From positions 1 through 43,794 of the forward strand of contig JAQUYE010000018.1 of NCBI GenBank assembly GCA_028691965.1: a stretch of DNA of 43,794 bases, given 5' to 3'. Below, in pieces: positions 17,994-27,823 of the stretch (position 1 is the first letter of the stretch; every line of letters begins with the position of its first letter). Position numbers and translations under genes: made by a program. Origin of the DNA: Paludibacter sp. Lineage in GTDB: Bacteria > Bacteroidota > Bacteroidia > Bacteroidales > Paludibacteraceae. The notes beneath the pieces were generated by a model that saw only the letters and a list, made by a program, of their open reading frames with translations, searched no databases and had not been told where the DNA came from.

Positions 17994-19442
17994 TTATAAA
18001 CTTTCTCCGAAATCTTCTTTGAATTTGGCCATCAGCTTTTGTGGCCAATCGTTTACCGGCTCTAGTTTTCCCATGAAGAAACGCAAAACAGGAGGTTCAT
18101 ACGTAAACTTAAGTCCGCCAATCATCTCCCGGTTATCGTACAGCCAGTTGACACGGTCTTCAACAAATTTGATTTGCGAAAGCGTAAACACACGGCGTGG
18201 AACAGCCAGACGCAGTAGCTCCATGTCGGCATAGGTTTCGTTGCCATATTCGTCGCGCTGGTTTGATATCGAACCACGTTCCATACCTCTAATACCCGAA
18301 ATAAGGAAGAGTGCCGCGGCTAATGCACCGGCAGGGTATTGCGACTGAGGAATATGAGCACAGATTTGCATAGCATCAAGGTGTGCTCCCAATACTCCGG
18401 CAGGTTTGATAACAGGAATTCCTTTTTTGTCGAGTTCTTCAACCAGGTATTTAATAAAGCCGGGACTCTGACTGATGACTGTTTCATCGAGTGTTTCGTA
18501 GAGCCCTACTGACATAGCTTCAATTTCACGAACCGACATCCCTCCGTAGGTAAGGAAACCTTCGTAAAGAGGAACCAGTGCTTCAAGTTCCTTCAGAATT
18601 TCCTCGCTATTGGTTGCTATACCACCACCGCGTGAGGAGCTGAGCTTACGGGCTGAGAAATAACATAAGTCGGCCAGGTCGGTCATAGTCTTTATGACGG
18701 TACCCATGTCGGAATTTTTGAATTCGTCTTCGCGTTGCAGCACAAGGTATGCATTCTCACCAATCAGACTACAATCCAGAACGAGTCTGATACCATATTT
18801 ATCGGCTAATGTGCGTACATCACGCAGGTTCTGAACGGAGAACGGCTGACCACCAATCAGGTTGGTAGATGCCTCCATGCGGATAAAAGGAATATTCTTG
18901 GGAGTATGATAACGAATAACTTCTTCGAGTTTTTCGATATTCATATTGCCTTTGAAAGGATGTGATGAATTTACAACATACGCTTCGTCGTACAGCAGTT
19001 CAACAATTTGTCCACCTTTATCGGTAATGTGAGCCATTGCAGTTGTGAAGTGGTAGTTCATAGGGACTAAGCTGCCCTTTTTTACATAGGCTACCGAGAT
19101 AATGTTTTCGGCTGCCCTGCCCTGGTGAACGGGGAGTAAATACTGCTTTCCAAGTACATCTACCACTGCTTTTTGCAGACGCACAAAACTTTGCGAGCCT
19201 GCATAGGCATCATCGGCCTGCATCATGGCTGCGAGTTGATTGTCGCTCATGGCATTCGTGCCCGAGTCGGTCAGCATATCCAGAAATACATCTTTGGTGC
19301 TTAACTGGAAGGTGTTGAAGCCACCTTCGTAGAGTGCTTCTAATCTTCGTTCAATAGGTACAAGGTGAAGTTTCTGCACAATACGTGTTTTGTGCAATTC
19401 CAGAGGGATATTTTCTCCGCTGTAGAATTTAATTTCTTGCAT
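17994..19442 (-). CDS. Tyrosine phenol-lyase / tryptophanase family beta-eliminating lyase
   Basis: A 482-residue PLP enzyme of the family that cleaves tyrosine to phenol or tryptophan to indole, plus pyruvate and ammonia. ATG 19442 (MQEIKFYSG) is chosen. The 14 codons upstream look non-coding and overlap the promoter. Shared active-site parts: DDAYAGS (Tyr), VHQGRAAEN (Arg), TNLIGGQP (Asn), D223, the PLP lysine K266 in SARKLSS and VPRRVF. By comparison with Citrobacter phenol-lyase, the three substrate-specificity positions are lyase-like: T133 (T124), R389 in GMERG (R381) and F455 in LRFF (F448). But the PLP-contact Arg217 is Leu 226, and the residue before the lysine is Arg instead of Lys. 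Databases may call it tryptophanase. The substrate remains open. Confidence 0.82.
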   Translation of the reverse strand: MQEIKFYSGENIPLELHKTRIVQKLHLVPIERRLEALYEGGFNTFQLSTKDVFLDMLTDSGTNAMSDNQLAAMMQADDAYAGSQSFVRLQKAVVDVLGKQYLLPVHQGRAAENIISVAYVKKGSLVPMNYHFTTAMAHITDKGGQIVELLYDEAYVVNSSHPFKGNMNIEKLEEVIRYHTPKNIPFIRMEASTNLIGGQPFSVQNLRDVRTLADKYGIRLVLDCSLIGENAYLVLQREDEFKNSDMGTVIKTMTDLADLCYFSARKLSSSRGGGIATNSEEILKELEALVPLYEGFLTYGGMSVREIEAMSVGLYETLDETVISQSPGFIKYLVEELDKKGIPVIKPAGVLGAHLDAMQICAHIPQSQYPAGALAAALFLISGIRGMERGSISNQRDEYGNETYADMELLRLAVPRRVFTLSQIKFVEDRVNWLYDNREMIGGLKFTYEPPVLRFFMGKLEPVNDWPQKLMAKFKEDFGESL

Positions 19443-19483
19443 GGTTATCAGATAGAAATAAAAGATTAATAGAATAAGAGGCA

Positions 19484-19491
19484 CAAAGATA
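19484..19491 (-). promoter_or_regulatory. -7 promoter element for the lyase gene
   Basis: Reads TATCTTTG on the minus strand (TAnnTTTG), 41 bp before ATG 19442, with a TTG on the minus strand about 20 bp upstream at 19512-19514. It overlaps the N-terminus of the longer reading frame, supporting the shorter start. Confidence 0.5.
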
Positions 19492-19582
19492 TAAATCTTT
19501 TACTTTTAATGCAAGAATGTTGATAGGATGTTATCTGTTAATTTTTTATTAGAAGTTAATTCTGGTCAGTTCAGAGCAGCTG

Positions 19583-21013
19583 TTACTTGCTTACTTCTTT
19601 TAAAAAGTCCTCGATAATCCGAAGCGTCTGCCACGAATTAGTTGCCGGATTATTTACTATCACTGCAAATACCCACTCCCTGTTTTGGTTGGTCAGGTAG
19701 CCGGTATAGGATCTGACGCGTGAAATAGTCCCGCTTTTGCCGATCATCTTACCGTCCAGGTGACTGTTTTTCATTAGTCCGGCCAGGGTGCCCACTTTCC
19801 CTGCAACGGCCAGGCTGTTGAAAAACTCGTCCTTATAACTGCTTTTTTGATACATGTACTGCATTAGCTCAGTAAGGAACCGTGCCGAGACAGCATTAGC
19901 AGGGCTTAGACCGGAACCATCTTCCATAAACAGTTCGCTGGTGTCCAGTCCCTTCGACCGCCAGTATTGTTGCACGATAGCTATAGATCGCTTATTGGTG
20001 GCAGCTCTATTCTTATCGCGACTAAGAGTTTTGAAAATTTGTTCTGTATAGAAGTTATTACTTTTTTGATTCGCTTCTTTTATTATTTCACGCAAGGGTA
20101 CTGAAAGATGAGAATAGATGGTAGTACGATTTAGGGGTGCCAACAGTCGTCCGTTTTGGTACATATCTATATCCATTGCTAATCCTGTTGTCTCAATACC
20201 TCTGTTTATCAACACTGCTTCAAGATCCTGTGCCAGTAGCAACGCGGGGTTCGGGAGTTCAGCCCGTACAACAAATGCAGGTCTGTTGGCCGGGATTTCA
20301 CCTCTCACTGCCCGCTCCATACTTTTCGGTGAACCGTAGAAGAAAGCCTTGTCGCTGTTTACTTTAGTGCTTTGCAGCTGGTTGTTGATTGTCATGCCGG
20401 GTACCTGAGGGTTCGTTGCAATAATTGCAGGAGTTGTACCAATTGCCCCGGAGTGAAAGGTAACAGCAACCGTATTATCTTTATAAGCAATGCCCCATAT
20501 TCCCGGAGCGTAGTAATTGCCAATATCGTCCCAGGTCCATTTAGGGTTAGAGCCTTCGTTGTCGAAACAGCTGTCGTCACCTATAATATTTCCATTGATA
20601 CGCTTGATGCCGGCTTCCTGAATAGCAGATGCCCATTTACTAAGAAACTGATTATCTCCCATTTTTGATGAGCCAAGGGTAGGGTCGCCACTGCCTGTAA
20701 TATACAAATTGCCATCCAGTGTGCCATCTGCCCGTAGTTGTCCGTCGTAGCTTACAAGGGTCTCGTAACGATACTCCGGACCAAGCATCTCCAATGCAGT
20801 TGCGGTAGTCACCACTTTCATAGTAGAAGCCGGAATAGCGGCCTGACCAGAACGATGTTCGGCTACAACCTTTCCTGTTTGCATGTCTTTGATGAGCAAG
20901 CTGATCGTGGCTGTTCGAAGTGAGGGATGATTGATAAACCTGTTCAGTACATCAGAGGCGTGGAGGGATGTTAGTGATAGAAATGCAAGTAAGAGAGCAG
21001 CGTATAGTTTCAT
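19583..21013 (-). CDS. dacB: D-alanyl-D-alanine carboxypeptidase/endopeptidase (PBP4 type)
   Basis: A 476-residue periplasmic penicillin-binding protein of class C that trims peptidoglycan peptides. It has a signal peptide (MKLYAALLLAFLSLTSLHAS). The three active-site motifs are present: SxxK as IPASTMKVV with Ser 63, SxN as KSNNFYTEQ near the middle, and KSG in IGKSGTISRVRSY near the C-terminus. The long insert between the first two motifs (TGSGDPTLGSS through the ATNPQVPG region) is typical for DacB. It has its own promoter at 21070-21101 and is separated from pnp by a terminator. Confidence 0.93.
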   Translation of the reverse strand: MKLYAALLLAFLSLTSLHASDVLNRFINHPSLRTATISLLIKDMQTGKVVAEHRSGQAAIPASTMKVVTTATALEMLGPEYRYETLVSYDGQLRADGTLDGNLYITGSGDPTLGSSKMGDNQFLSKWASAIQEAGIKRINGNIIGDDSCFDNEGSNPKWTWDDIGNYYAPGIWGIAYKDNTVAVTFHSGAIGTTPAIIATNPQVPGMTINNQLQSTKVNSDKAFFYGSPKSMERAVRGEIPANRPAFVVRAELPNPALLLAQDLEAVLINRGIETTGLAMDIDMYQNGRLLAPLNRTTIYSHLSVPLREIIKEANQKSNNFYTEQIFKTLSRDKNRAATNKRSIAIVQQYWRSKGLDTSELFMEDGSGLSPANAVSARFLTELMQYMYQKSSYKDEFFNSLAVAGKVGTLAGLMKNSHLDGKMIGKSGTISRVRSYTGYLTNQNREWVFAVIVNNPATNSWQTLRIIEDFLKEVSK

Positions 21014-21069
21014 TTAAAAAGGGCAGTTTATGTAGTGTGTTAAGGTCGTTAGCAACCTTATTATGGTTG

Positions 21070-21101
21070 CAAAAATAACAATGTTTATCGGGCTCTGCAA
21101 A
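21070..21101 (-). promoter_or_regulatory. Bacteroidetes promoter (-33/-7) for dacB
   Basis: On the minus strand TTTG (21101-21098), a 20-bp spacer, then TATTTTTG (21077-21070) match both elements of the Bacteroidetes promoter. The predicted leader is about 50 bases and contains an imperfect repeat TAAGGT...ACCTTA at 21041-21060. Confidence 0.6.
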
Positions 21102-21126
21102 TCAATTGTATGCCGTCGGTAAAGAA

Positions 21127-21165
21127 AAAAGGGTTGACCAGAACTAAATCGTGGTCAACCCTTTT
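21127..21165 (-). terminator. Intrinsic terminator after pnp
   Basis: A 14-bp perfect stem (AAAAGGGTTGACCA at 21127-21140 with its complement at 21152-21165) and an 11-nt loop are followed on the minus strand by a T-rich tail. It lies 41 bp past the pnp stop. Confidence 0.88.
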
Positions 21166-21205
21166 ATTTGAGTGCGTGCTTTTCAGCACTAAAACACGGA
21201 TGTGA

Positions 21206-23344
21206 TTAAGCGCCCGGTTTTTCTTCTTTCGGAGGGCGGGGCAGTAAGGCTTTGCGTGAAAGTTTAAATTTGCCGGTTTTGGCATCTACATCAAGTAGTT
21301 TTACCTCCAGCATATCGTTTTCACGAATACCGGAATCTTCCATTTTCTCGATCCGTTTCCAGTCGATTTCTGAGATATGAAGTAATCCTTCTTTGCCCGG
21401 AAGGAATTCAACGAAGCAACCGTAAGGCATAATAGATTTAACCTTAGCAGGATAAATTTCGCCTACTTCAGGGATAGAGATGATGCCTTTAATCTTACCA
21501 ACGGCAGCGTCGATAGCTGCTTTGTTGTTAGCGGCGATTTCCACACGACCCTGATCGCCAATCTCTTCGATAGAGATGCTTGCTCCGGTTTCAGCCTGCA
21601 TACCCTGAATAATCTTTCCACCAGGTCCGATTACAGCACCGATCATTTCTTTCGGGATAAGAATTACCACGATACGGGGAGCATTAGGTTTCAGATCTTC
21701 ACGTGGTTCCGAAAGGGTTTCCTGAATTTTGCCCAGGATATGTAAACGACCTTCTTTGGCCTGACGCAGAGCAGTCTCAAGAATTTCGTACGATAATCCG
21801 TCTACTTTGATATCCATTTGAGTAGCAGTGATACCATCTTTAGTTCCGGTTACCTTGAAGTCCATATCGCCCAGGTGATCTTCGTCGCCGAGGATATCCG
21901 ATAGTACGGCAAAGTTTTTACCTTTATTTTCAGATATCAGTCCCATTGCAATTCCTGAAACCGGTTTCTTGATTTTCACACCGGCATCCATCAGCGCCAG
22001 CGTTCCGGCACATACAGTAGCCATCGATGATGATCCGTTTGATTCTAAAATATCAGAAACCACACGTACTACATAGGGATAGTTCTCCGGCAACATTGGT
22101 TTTAATGCGCGGAAAGCAAGATTACCGTGACCTACTTCGCGACGGCCAACACCGCGTGACGGACGAGCTTCGCCTGTAGAGAAAGGAGGGAAGTTGTAAT
22201 GCAACAGGAAACGCTCCTTACCCTGGTTAAGGGCTTCGTCAACAATTTTTTCATCTTGTTTGGTACCCAGTGTAACAGTTGTCAGTGATTGAGTTTCACC
22301 ACGGGTGAAGACAGCCGAACCATGTGCTCCCGGCAGGTAGTCCACTTCCGACCAGATAGGACGAATTTCAGTGGTCTTACGTCCGTCGAGGCGTTTGCCT
22401 TCGTCGAGAATAGAGCGACGCATAGCTTCTTTTTCCACATCGTGGTAGTAACGGTTGATGAGTCCTTTTTTAGCCTCAGCAACTTCAGGTTCCAGAGAAG
22501 CGATGTATTCAGCTTTTACTGCTTCAAAGTTTTCAATGCGCGAATGCTTGTCGGCATTGCACGAACTTGCAACAGCATATACTTTATCGTAGGTTTTAGC
22601 CAGAATATCCTTTTTAAGGTCTTCGTCGTTTTCTTCGTGGTTATATTCACGTTTTTTAGTCTTACCAACTGCTTCCATCAATTCGATCTGCACCTGGCAG
22701 TGAACTTTGATAGCTTCATGTGCTACCTTCATGGCCTCCAGCAGATCGTCTTCACTAACTTCTTTCATCTCGCCTTCTACCATCATGATATTATCAAGCG
22801 TAGCAGCCACCATGATGTCCATGTCGGCTTCTTCGAGTTGTTCGAAAGTAGGATTTACCACAAATTTGCCATTGATACGGGCAACACGTACTTCAGAAAT
22901 CGGACCGTTGAAAGGTATATCGGATACAGCCAGGGCAGCCGAAGCAGCCAAACCGGCCAGCGCATCGGGCATGTCTTTGCCATCAGCAGATACTAACATT
23001 ACATTTACAAAGGTTTCAGCGTGGAAATCTTCGGGGAACAGAGGACGCAAAGCGCGGTCGACCAGACGGGAAATCAGGATTTCATAGTCAGATGCACGTC
23101 CCTCACGACGAAGGAAACCGCCGGGAAAGCGTCCGAATGCTGCAAACTTTTCTTTATAATCAACTGATAAGGGCATAAAATCGGTGCCCGGAACAGCGTC
23201 TTTGGCAGCGCAAACCGTTGCCAGTAACATGGTGTCACCCATGCGTACCATCACAGATCCATCAGCCTGTTTGGCCAACTTACCGGTTTCGATGGTAATC
23301 TCTCGCCCATCACCCAGTGCGATGGTTTTTGTAACTACGTTCAT
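21206..23344 (-). CDS. pnp: Polyribonucleotide nucleotidyltransferase (PNPase)
   Basis: Phosphorolytic 3'-5' exoribonuclease of mRNA decay, 712 residues, the normal length. It has two RNase PH domains: the first contains [27 protein letters not shown], and the catalytic one contains [34 protein letters not shown] and [20 protein letters not shown] domain follows ([17 protein letters not shown]), then an S1 domain ([19 protein letters not shown]) near 620-690 and a short charged tail ending in KPGA. The gene has a -7 element at 23386-23393 and a strong terminator at 21127-21165, so it is probably a single-gene unit. No rpsO lies beside it. Confidence 0.97.
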   Translation of the reverse strand: MNVVTKTIALGDGREITIETGKLAKQADGSVMVRMGDTMLLATVCAAKDAVPGTDFMPLSVDYKEKFAAFGRFPGGFLRREGRASDYEILISRLVDRALRPLFPEDFHAETFVNVMLVSADGKDMPDALAGLAASAALAVSDIPFNGPISEVRVARINGKFVVNPTFEQLEEADMDIMVAATLDNIMMVEGEMKEVSEDDLLEAMKVAHEAIKVHCQVQIELMEAVGKTKKREYNHEENDEDLKKDILAKTYDKVYAVASSCNADKHSRIENFEAVKAEYIASLEPEVAEAKKGLINRYYHDVEKEAMRRSILDEGKRLDGRKTTEIRPIWSEVDYLPGAHGSAVFTRGETQSLTTVTLGTKQDEKIVDEALNQGKERFLLHYNFPPFSTGEARPSRGVGRREVGHGNLAFRALKPMLPENYPYVVRVVSDILESNGSSSMATVCAGTLALMDAGVKIKKPVSGIAMGLISENKGKNFAVLSDILGDEDHLGDMDFKVTGTKDGITATQMDIKVDGLSYEILETALRQAKEGRLHILGKIQETLSEPREDLKPNAPRIVVILIPKEMIGAVIGPGGKIIQGMQAETGASISIEEIGDQGRVEIAANNKAAIDAAVGKIKGIISIPEVGEIYPAKVKSIMPYGCFVEFLPGKEGLLHISEIDWKRIEKMEDSGIRENDMLEVKLLDVDAKTGKFKLSRKALLPRPPKEEKPGA

Positions 23345-23385
23345 ACAAAAATTACATTAAATTTATAAACTTTTTTTGTCGTTGG

Positions 23386-23393
23386 CAAAGGTA
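23386..23393 (-). promoter_or_regulatory. -7 promoter element for pnp
   Basis: Reads TACCTTTG on the minus strand, 41 bp before the pnp ATG. It is divergent from the lipoprotein promoter at 23407-23414, the two cores being only 13 bp apart. Confidence 0.5.
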
Positions 23394-23406
23394 GTAAAAA
23401 ATGTCG

Positions 23407-23414
23407 TAAATTTG
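23407..23414 (+). promoter_or_regulatory. -7 promoter element for the lipoprotein-AsmA operon
   Basis: TAAATTTG matches TAnnTTTG, 34 bp before the ATG at 23449. A TTGG at 23382-23385 is near the -33 distance. Confidence 0.5.
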
Positions 23415-23448
23415 TAGCTTAGTTATTCATATTTAATATACATTTACG

Positions 23449-23829
23449 ATGTCACGTTTAAAGTTTATCTCCTTGATAACGATAGTACTGAGTCTGTTTC
23501 TCGTATCGTGTGAACAGGATGAGGAGGTCTTCGACGAAGGCCTGCTGTTAGGTAAATGGCAATCGCAGGAGGGTGGTAAAACGGAATATTACCGCTATGA
23601 TGCCGATTATACCGGTGTTATGTGGGATACCGCCGACGATGTAAGTGAAGAAGAAGGCATGCCTTTTGAATGGTCGCTGGTGAGCGATGATCTGACGCAT
23701 TATCATATTATGGTTACCGGTGGGCATAAAGTGCCCAAATTTTATGTAGTTACAGAGCTGACAGCCACATCGCTCAGCTACAAAGATGATTTTAATACGC
23801 TCTATCATTTTCTGAAAGTAGCGAACTAA
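23449..23829 (+). CDS. Small lipoprotein with a lipocalin-like fold signature
   Basis: A 126-residue protein with a lipoprotein signal ending LFLVSC (lipidated Cys 21). The mature part begins acidic (EQDEEVFDE), then LLLGKWQSQEGGKTEYYRY, FEWSLVSDDLTHYHI and ending FNTLYHFLKVAN. The GKW start and alternating strand pattern recall the lipocalin-like lipoproteins common in Bacteroidales. This is a fold guess, not a function. The run of acidic residues after the Cys fits a Bacteroidetes lipoprotein export signal for surface display. The AsmA-family gene follows after 11 bp. Confidence 0.65.
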   Translation: MSRLKFISLITIVLSLFLVSCEQDEEVFDEGLLLGKWQSQEGGKTEYYRYDADYTGVMWDTADDVSEEEGMPFEWSLVSDDLTHYHIMVTGGHKVPKFYVVTELTATSLSYKDDFNTLYHFLKVAN

Positions 23830-23840
23830 TATGTTGTTAT

Positions 23841-26750
23841 ATGAAAACCACATTCAGGATTATAGCCTGGGTACTAAGCTCCCTGATCATCGTTGCGATG
23901 ATTGCTATTGCAGTGCTTGTATGGTGGGTATTTACACCTGAGAAGATAACCCCGGTTGTACAAAAGGAGCTGAATAAGATGCTGACATGCGAGACGCAGG
24001 TCGACCGTGTTGAGCTTACTTTTTTTAGCACTTTCCCTGATTTCGCTTTGCATTTGCACGGTTTAACCATGGTTCAACCCATGGAGGGTGCTCCTTCCGA
24101 TACCTTGCTCCGGTCGGGCTCCACCTGTGCTACCGTTGATGTAATGGAGTTTCTGCAGCATGATGCGGTTGTTGTACGTGAACTATTGCTTGAGGATGCC
24201 ATGCTTATGTTGTTTGTTGATGCAAGCGGACAGGCCAATTATTCGGTTATGCCACCCTCTGAAGAAGAGGATACTTCTGCTTTTGCGTTGCCATTTGCGC
24301 GCCTTGAGATTGAAAAGATTGAATTTAATAAGGTGCAGATTGCTTACCACGATATGCCCATGAAGTTAGCTGTCGATCTTAATGAGGTGAATGCACGCAT
24401 GACCTTGCAGGGTAAAAATGACCTGTTCAGCGGCCGACTTAATCTGCAAACTACATCCATGGATCTCAGCTATGATTCAATTTGCTATGTCGCCTCTGAG
24501 CCTGCCCGTATCTCAACGGATTACACCTTTGACTTCAATCGGTTCCTGATCGGATTGCCCGATGCCGATCTTGTGCTGAATGGCTTGCCGTTCGATCTCT
24601 CAGTAATGGTCGAGAATAATACCAAAGCCGGTGACCTGTTGATGGATATTACATTTGCATCGCTGGGCAGCTTGCAGGTACAGCCGGTACTCGACATGAT
24701 CCCGTCTTATTTTCAACACTATATGGAGGGAATATCCCTGGATGGAAAGGCGGCTTTGAAAGGAAAACTCAAAGGGGTGGTAAATGAAAACTCACTTCCT
24801 CATTTCTCACTGAATATTGATCTTGATAATAGCTCCTTTGCCTATGAAGGACTCCCCTATACGCTGCGCGAGATGAGTGGAGTGGCCGATATTGTGCTGG
24901 ATATGAATGATGAGAATAGCTGGCATATATTAGTAGAGGATTTCGATGCCCGTACTTTTGATTCCCATATCATGGGATACGGGAAGGTAGATGACCTGAT
25001 GGGAGATATGCGCTTCGATCTGAAAACAAAGGGCATGTTGAATCTTGCTGATGCAACTCCTATGTTGCCCGATTCTATGCAACTGGATCTGAAGGGTATC
25101 GCGCGTGGAAACATGAACCTTCAGTTCCGGCTTTCACAGCTAATGAATTTTGAGTTTGATAAGATAAAAACCTACGGAAAGTTCCATGTGAACGATTTCA
25201 GAGCATCTTACGATACACTTGTGGCCACTGCCGGATCGGCCGATCTTACGTTCCGGCTTCCAAATCCATCTTCGGCTAAGACAGGCTTTGCAGAGCTGCT
25301 ACTACAAGCCGATCGCCTCGACCTTCAACAGGGTGAGTTGACTTCGGCATCCATGCTTGATGTCGATTTGAAAGTAACAACATCCAACCTGATGGATTCA
25401 AGTCTCGCCATGGTAGTGGGTATGGAGGGTACGGTAAACGAGTTGATTGCTGTGTATAATGACGAAAGAATTCAAACGGGAGCCCTAAAGCTATATGCCG
25501 AACTTGATGAAGTGAAAAAGCTTACAGGCAACTCGATGTCGTGGTTACCAAGGGGTTCGGTACAATTGGCTAACGGGAGGTTACGACTTACATCAGTTCC
25601 GGATGAACTGCGGATACCTGTTATAGCCTTTGATTTCACCCCTGACGAATTAGTAATTAAGGATAGTAGGTTGAATGTAGGGTTCTCTGATTTCCAGCTT
25701 AAGGGCAGTTTGTCAAATCTTGATGCTTACCTGAATGATACCGGTTTGCTGAAAGGCCGGTTTGATTTTGTATCGTCGACAACCGATGTGAATTACCTGA
25801 TGAACCTCTTTAACGGCCTCGGCTATGAAGAAGAAGAGCTTGCTGTTGAACCGGTTGATGTTTCTGAGAATCCATCAGGACTACAACTGCAGCCTGATGC
25901 ACTGGCCGGAATGTCGTCGCCCATGTCGGGCCCGTTTATGGTGCCTAAGGGGGTCGACTTCGAGCTTAATGTTCGTGTTGATGAAGCCTTTGTGTCGACC
26001 GACGTGTTAAGTGACGTCAGAGGTTCGATTGCTGTAAAAGATGGTTTGCTGGGACTCGAAAGTGTGCTGTTTACCGCTTCGGCAGCCCGTATGCAGCTTA
26101 ATGCGTTGTACCACAGTCCGCGTCGAAATCATTTGTTTCTGGGGTTGGACTTTCATCTGACGCATATCGAAATAGAAGAGTTGCTAATGATGATCCCCGA
26201 TATTGACACGATCATGCCGATGCTCCGTTCGTTTGGCGGACGAGGAGAGTTTCATTTTGCAGCCGAAACTTATCTGGATTCTACCTATCGGTTCAAACCT
26301 TCCACTATTCGCGGGGTTGCATCTGTTAGTGGTGAAGAGTTGGTGTTGATGGACGGTGAAACGTTCTCGGAAATAGCAAAGATACTGATGTTTAACAAAA
26401 AGACTGTGAACAAAGTCGATAGTCTTGCTGCCGAATTTACCCTGTTTAAAACGGAGGTTGACATTTATCCTTTCCAGATTGTAATGGATAAATACAAAGC
26501 TGTTATCTCCGGAAAGCATAACCTGGATATGAACTTCAACTATCACATTTCGCTTACCGATAGTCCTGTGCCGTTTGCTGTAGGAGTAGATGTTTCAGGT
26601 AACCTTGATGATCTGAAAATCAGATTGGCAAAACCTCGCTATGCACGCTTGTACCGTCCGGCTCAACGACGTGAAATCGATCGTAAACAACTTGAAATTA
26701 AGCAAATGATCCGGAATGCGTTAACTCAGGGTCTGGTTGGATCTGATTAA
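23841..26750 (+). CDS. AsmA-family inner-membrane protein
   Basis: A 969-residue protein with an N-terminal membrane anchor (residues about 7-31, VLSSLIIVAMIAIAVLVWW), then a long periplasmic part rich in beta strands. The start (ELNKMLTCETQVDRVELTFFSTFPDFALHLHGLTM) is the classic AsmA N-terminal pattern. Near the C-terminus, GRGEFHFAAETYLDSTYRF, ISGKHNLDMNFNYHISL and GVDVSGNLDDLKIRLAKPRY match the AsmA C-terminal region. Related AsmA/TamB/YhdP proteins form bridge-like grooves for lipid transport to the outer membrane, and that role is inferred. The stop overlaps the stop of the convergent gene by three bases. A lipoprotein gene is just upstream in the same unit. Confidence 0.85.
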   Translation: MKTTFRIIAWVLSSLIIVAMIAIAVLVWWVFTPEKITPVVQKELNKMLTCETQVDRVELTFFSTFPDFALHLHGLTMVQPMEGAPSDTLLRSGSTCATVDVMEFLQHDAVVVRELLLEDAMLMLFVDASGQANYSVMPPSEEEDTSAFALPFARLEIEKIEFNKVQIAYHDMPMKLAVDLNEVNARMTLQGKNDLFSGRLNLQTTSMDLSYDSICYVASEPARISTDYTFDFNRFLIGLPDADLVLNGLPFDLSVMVENNTKAGDLLMDITFASLGSLQVQPVLDMIPSYFQHYMEGISLDGKAALKGKLKGVVNENSLPHFSLNIDLDNSSFAYEGLPYTLREMSGVADIVLDMNDENSWHILVEDFDARTFDSHIMGYGKVDDLMGDMRFDLKTKGMLNLADATPMLPDSMQLDLKGIARGNMNLQFRLSQLMNFEFDKIKTYGKFHVNDFRASYDTLVATAGSADLTFRLPNPSSAKTGFAELLLQADRLDLQQGELTSASMLDVDLKVTTSNLMDSSLAMVVGMEGTVNELIAVYNDERIQTGALKLYAELDEVKKLTGNSMSWLPRGSVQLANGRLRLTSVPDELRIPVIAFDFTPDELVIKDSRLNVGFSDFQLKGSLSNLDAYLNDTGLLKGRFDFVSSTTDVNYLMNLFNGLGYEEEELAVEPVDVSENPSGLQLQPDALAGMSSPMSGPFMVPKGVDFELNVRVDEAFVSTDVLSDVRGSIAVKDGLLGLESVLFTASAARMQLNALYHSPRRNHLFLGLDFHLTHIEIEELLMMIPDIDTIMPMLRSFGGRGEFHFAAETYLDSTYRFKPSTIRGVASVSGEELVLMDGETFSEIAKILMFNKKTVNKVDSLAAEFTLFKTEVDIYPFQIVMDKYKAVISGKHNLDMNFNYHISLTDSPVPFAVGVDVSGNLDDLKIRLAKPRYARLYRPAQRREIDRKQLEIKQMIRNALTQGLVGSD

Positions 26751-27709
26751 AACCGATAGTTAAGTGACAGGTGAGTGTAATCATAGTCCGACCATCCTAT
26801 GTTAAAGCGATGACCTAACTCTACCTGCCAGTGTTTGCTGAATTGAAAGCCTGTACTGATTTTAGCTCCGACTGTGAAAAGCGGATCCAGCGAGTTGTAA
26901 TTGCTTTGGCCGGGTTGAGTTCCACTGGTTTGTTGGAACACAAGACTGGCATTTAAGAAGGGGCCTGCTTTCAGGTACCAGTGTATATTATGGGATGCCG
27001 GGATAGCTGTCTTGAATCCTGCAAGTAAGGGTAGTTCCAGTCCGATGCTGTTTTCCCTGCTATAAAAATCACCATTATAGGTAGTCATCCAGTTGAGATT
27101 GACAAGATTCAGTTGCGATTCCCAGAATAAGAATTGAATGTCGGGATTGCTGTGTTCGGCCTTGAGTCCGACAACAAAGCCGGGACCAATCTGAGTGTCG
27201 TATTCTCCATATCCGTAATAATAAGCCTCCGAATGAGCATAACCCACACTTATTCCTTTCACTTTTTCGTTTGGTGCTCGTGGCTTTTCAGGTTCGGCGT
27301 ATACATTTTCTTCAGCCTGAGGAGCTGCTTCAGTTTCCGGATCGTAAAATTCGACAATATAGGCCGAAACCAGGTAGCGGACTTCAGTATAAAAGAAGAT
27401 ATGCGTTGAACTCACTTCTACAGTTTCGTTAATAATTGCCCTGGAAGTGCCCAGCAGTCCTGCATTTCTCAACATGTTCTGTCGGGCCCGGGCTATGATA
27501 CCCCGCTTGGCATTGCCGCCGCCGATTCCAAATAAATAGCGGGCATAGGCATCACCCTCAACGTACTTTACGATACGATAGTTTTTTTCGCCCAGCACCA
27601 CTTGTGTTTGATGATGATTTTCGTTGTGGGTCAGTCCGTAATTATACTTACAGGAGCTTGTTGTAATAAGTGCCAGCAGCATGGCAATTGCCAGATACAT
27701 TTTTTTCAT
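26747..27709 (-). CDS. Lipoprotein with a small N-terminal domain fused to a predicted outer-membrane beta-barrel
   Basis: A 320-residue protein with a lipoprotein signal ending ITTSSC (Cys 20). Residues about 35-125 (YRIVKYVEGDAYARYLFGIGGG, then NMLRNAGLLGTSRAIINET and the strand VSAYIVEFYDP) resemble small Bacteroidales lipoproteins of the DUF6567 kind, from memory. A Pro/Glu-rich linker (about 125-150) follows. Residues 150-320 show alternating-residue strands (GISVGYAHSEAYYYGYG, GPGFVVGLKAEHS, QVELGHRFNIGW) ending in LSLNYRF, with the terminal Phe typical of outer-membrane barrels. Function unknown. A -7 element lies at 27734-27741. Confidence 0.7.
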   Translation of the reverse strand: MKKMYLAIAMLLALITTSSCKYNYGLTHNENHHQTQVVLGEKNYRIVKYVEGDAYARYLFGIGGGNAKRGIIARARQNMLRNAGLLGTSRAIINETVEVSSTHIFFYTEVRYLVSAYIVEFYDPETEAAPQAEENVYAEPEKPRAPNEKVKGISVGYAHSEAYYYGYGEYDTQIGPGFVVGLKAEHSNPDIQFLFWESQLNLVNLNWMTTYNGDFYSRENSIGLELPLLAGFKTAIPASHNIHWYLKAGPFLNASLVFQQTSGTQPGQSNYNSLDPLFTVGAKISTGFQFSKHWQVELGHRFNIGWSDYDYTHLSLNYRF

Positions 27710-27733
27710 AGTGTGAGTTGTTTAATCGGGGAG

Positions 27734-27741
27734 CAAAGTTA
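27734..27741 (-). promoter_or_regulatory. -7 promoter element for the barrel lipoprotein gene
   Basis: Reads TAACTTTG on the minus strand, an exact TAnnTTTG match, 24 bp before the ATG at 27709. No clear -33 box. Confidence 0.5.
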
Positions 27742-27823
27742 TATAATTACATCAATATTGAAATACGGTTTCCATAAAATATTGACAACAACTTTACTTC
27801 AGGGAATTAATACCCACATATTT

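Noticed and set aside
19443..19484. 14 upstream codons of the lyase gene (MPLILLIFYFYLIT) as a signal peptide
   Set aside because: The family is cytoplasmic, and the promoter -7 box sits at 19484-19491, at the first codon of this extension.
22289..22996. 235-codon open frame on the plus strand inside pnp
   Set aside because: It is the mirror of a strongly conserved gene. Its Phe/Val/His-rich product has no recognisable motif.
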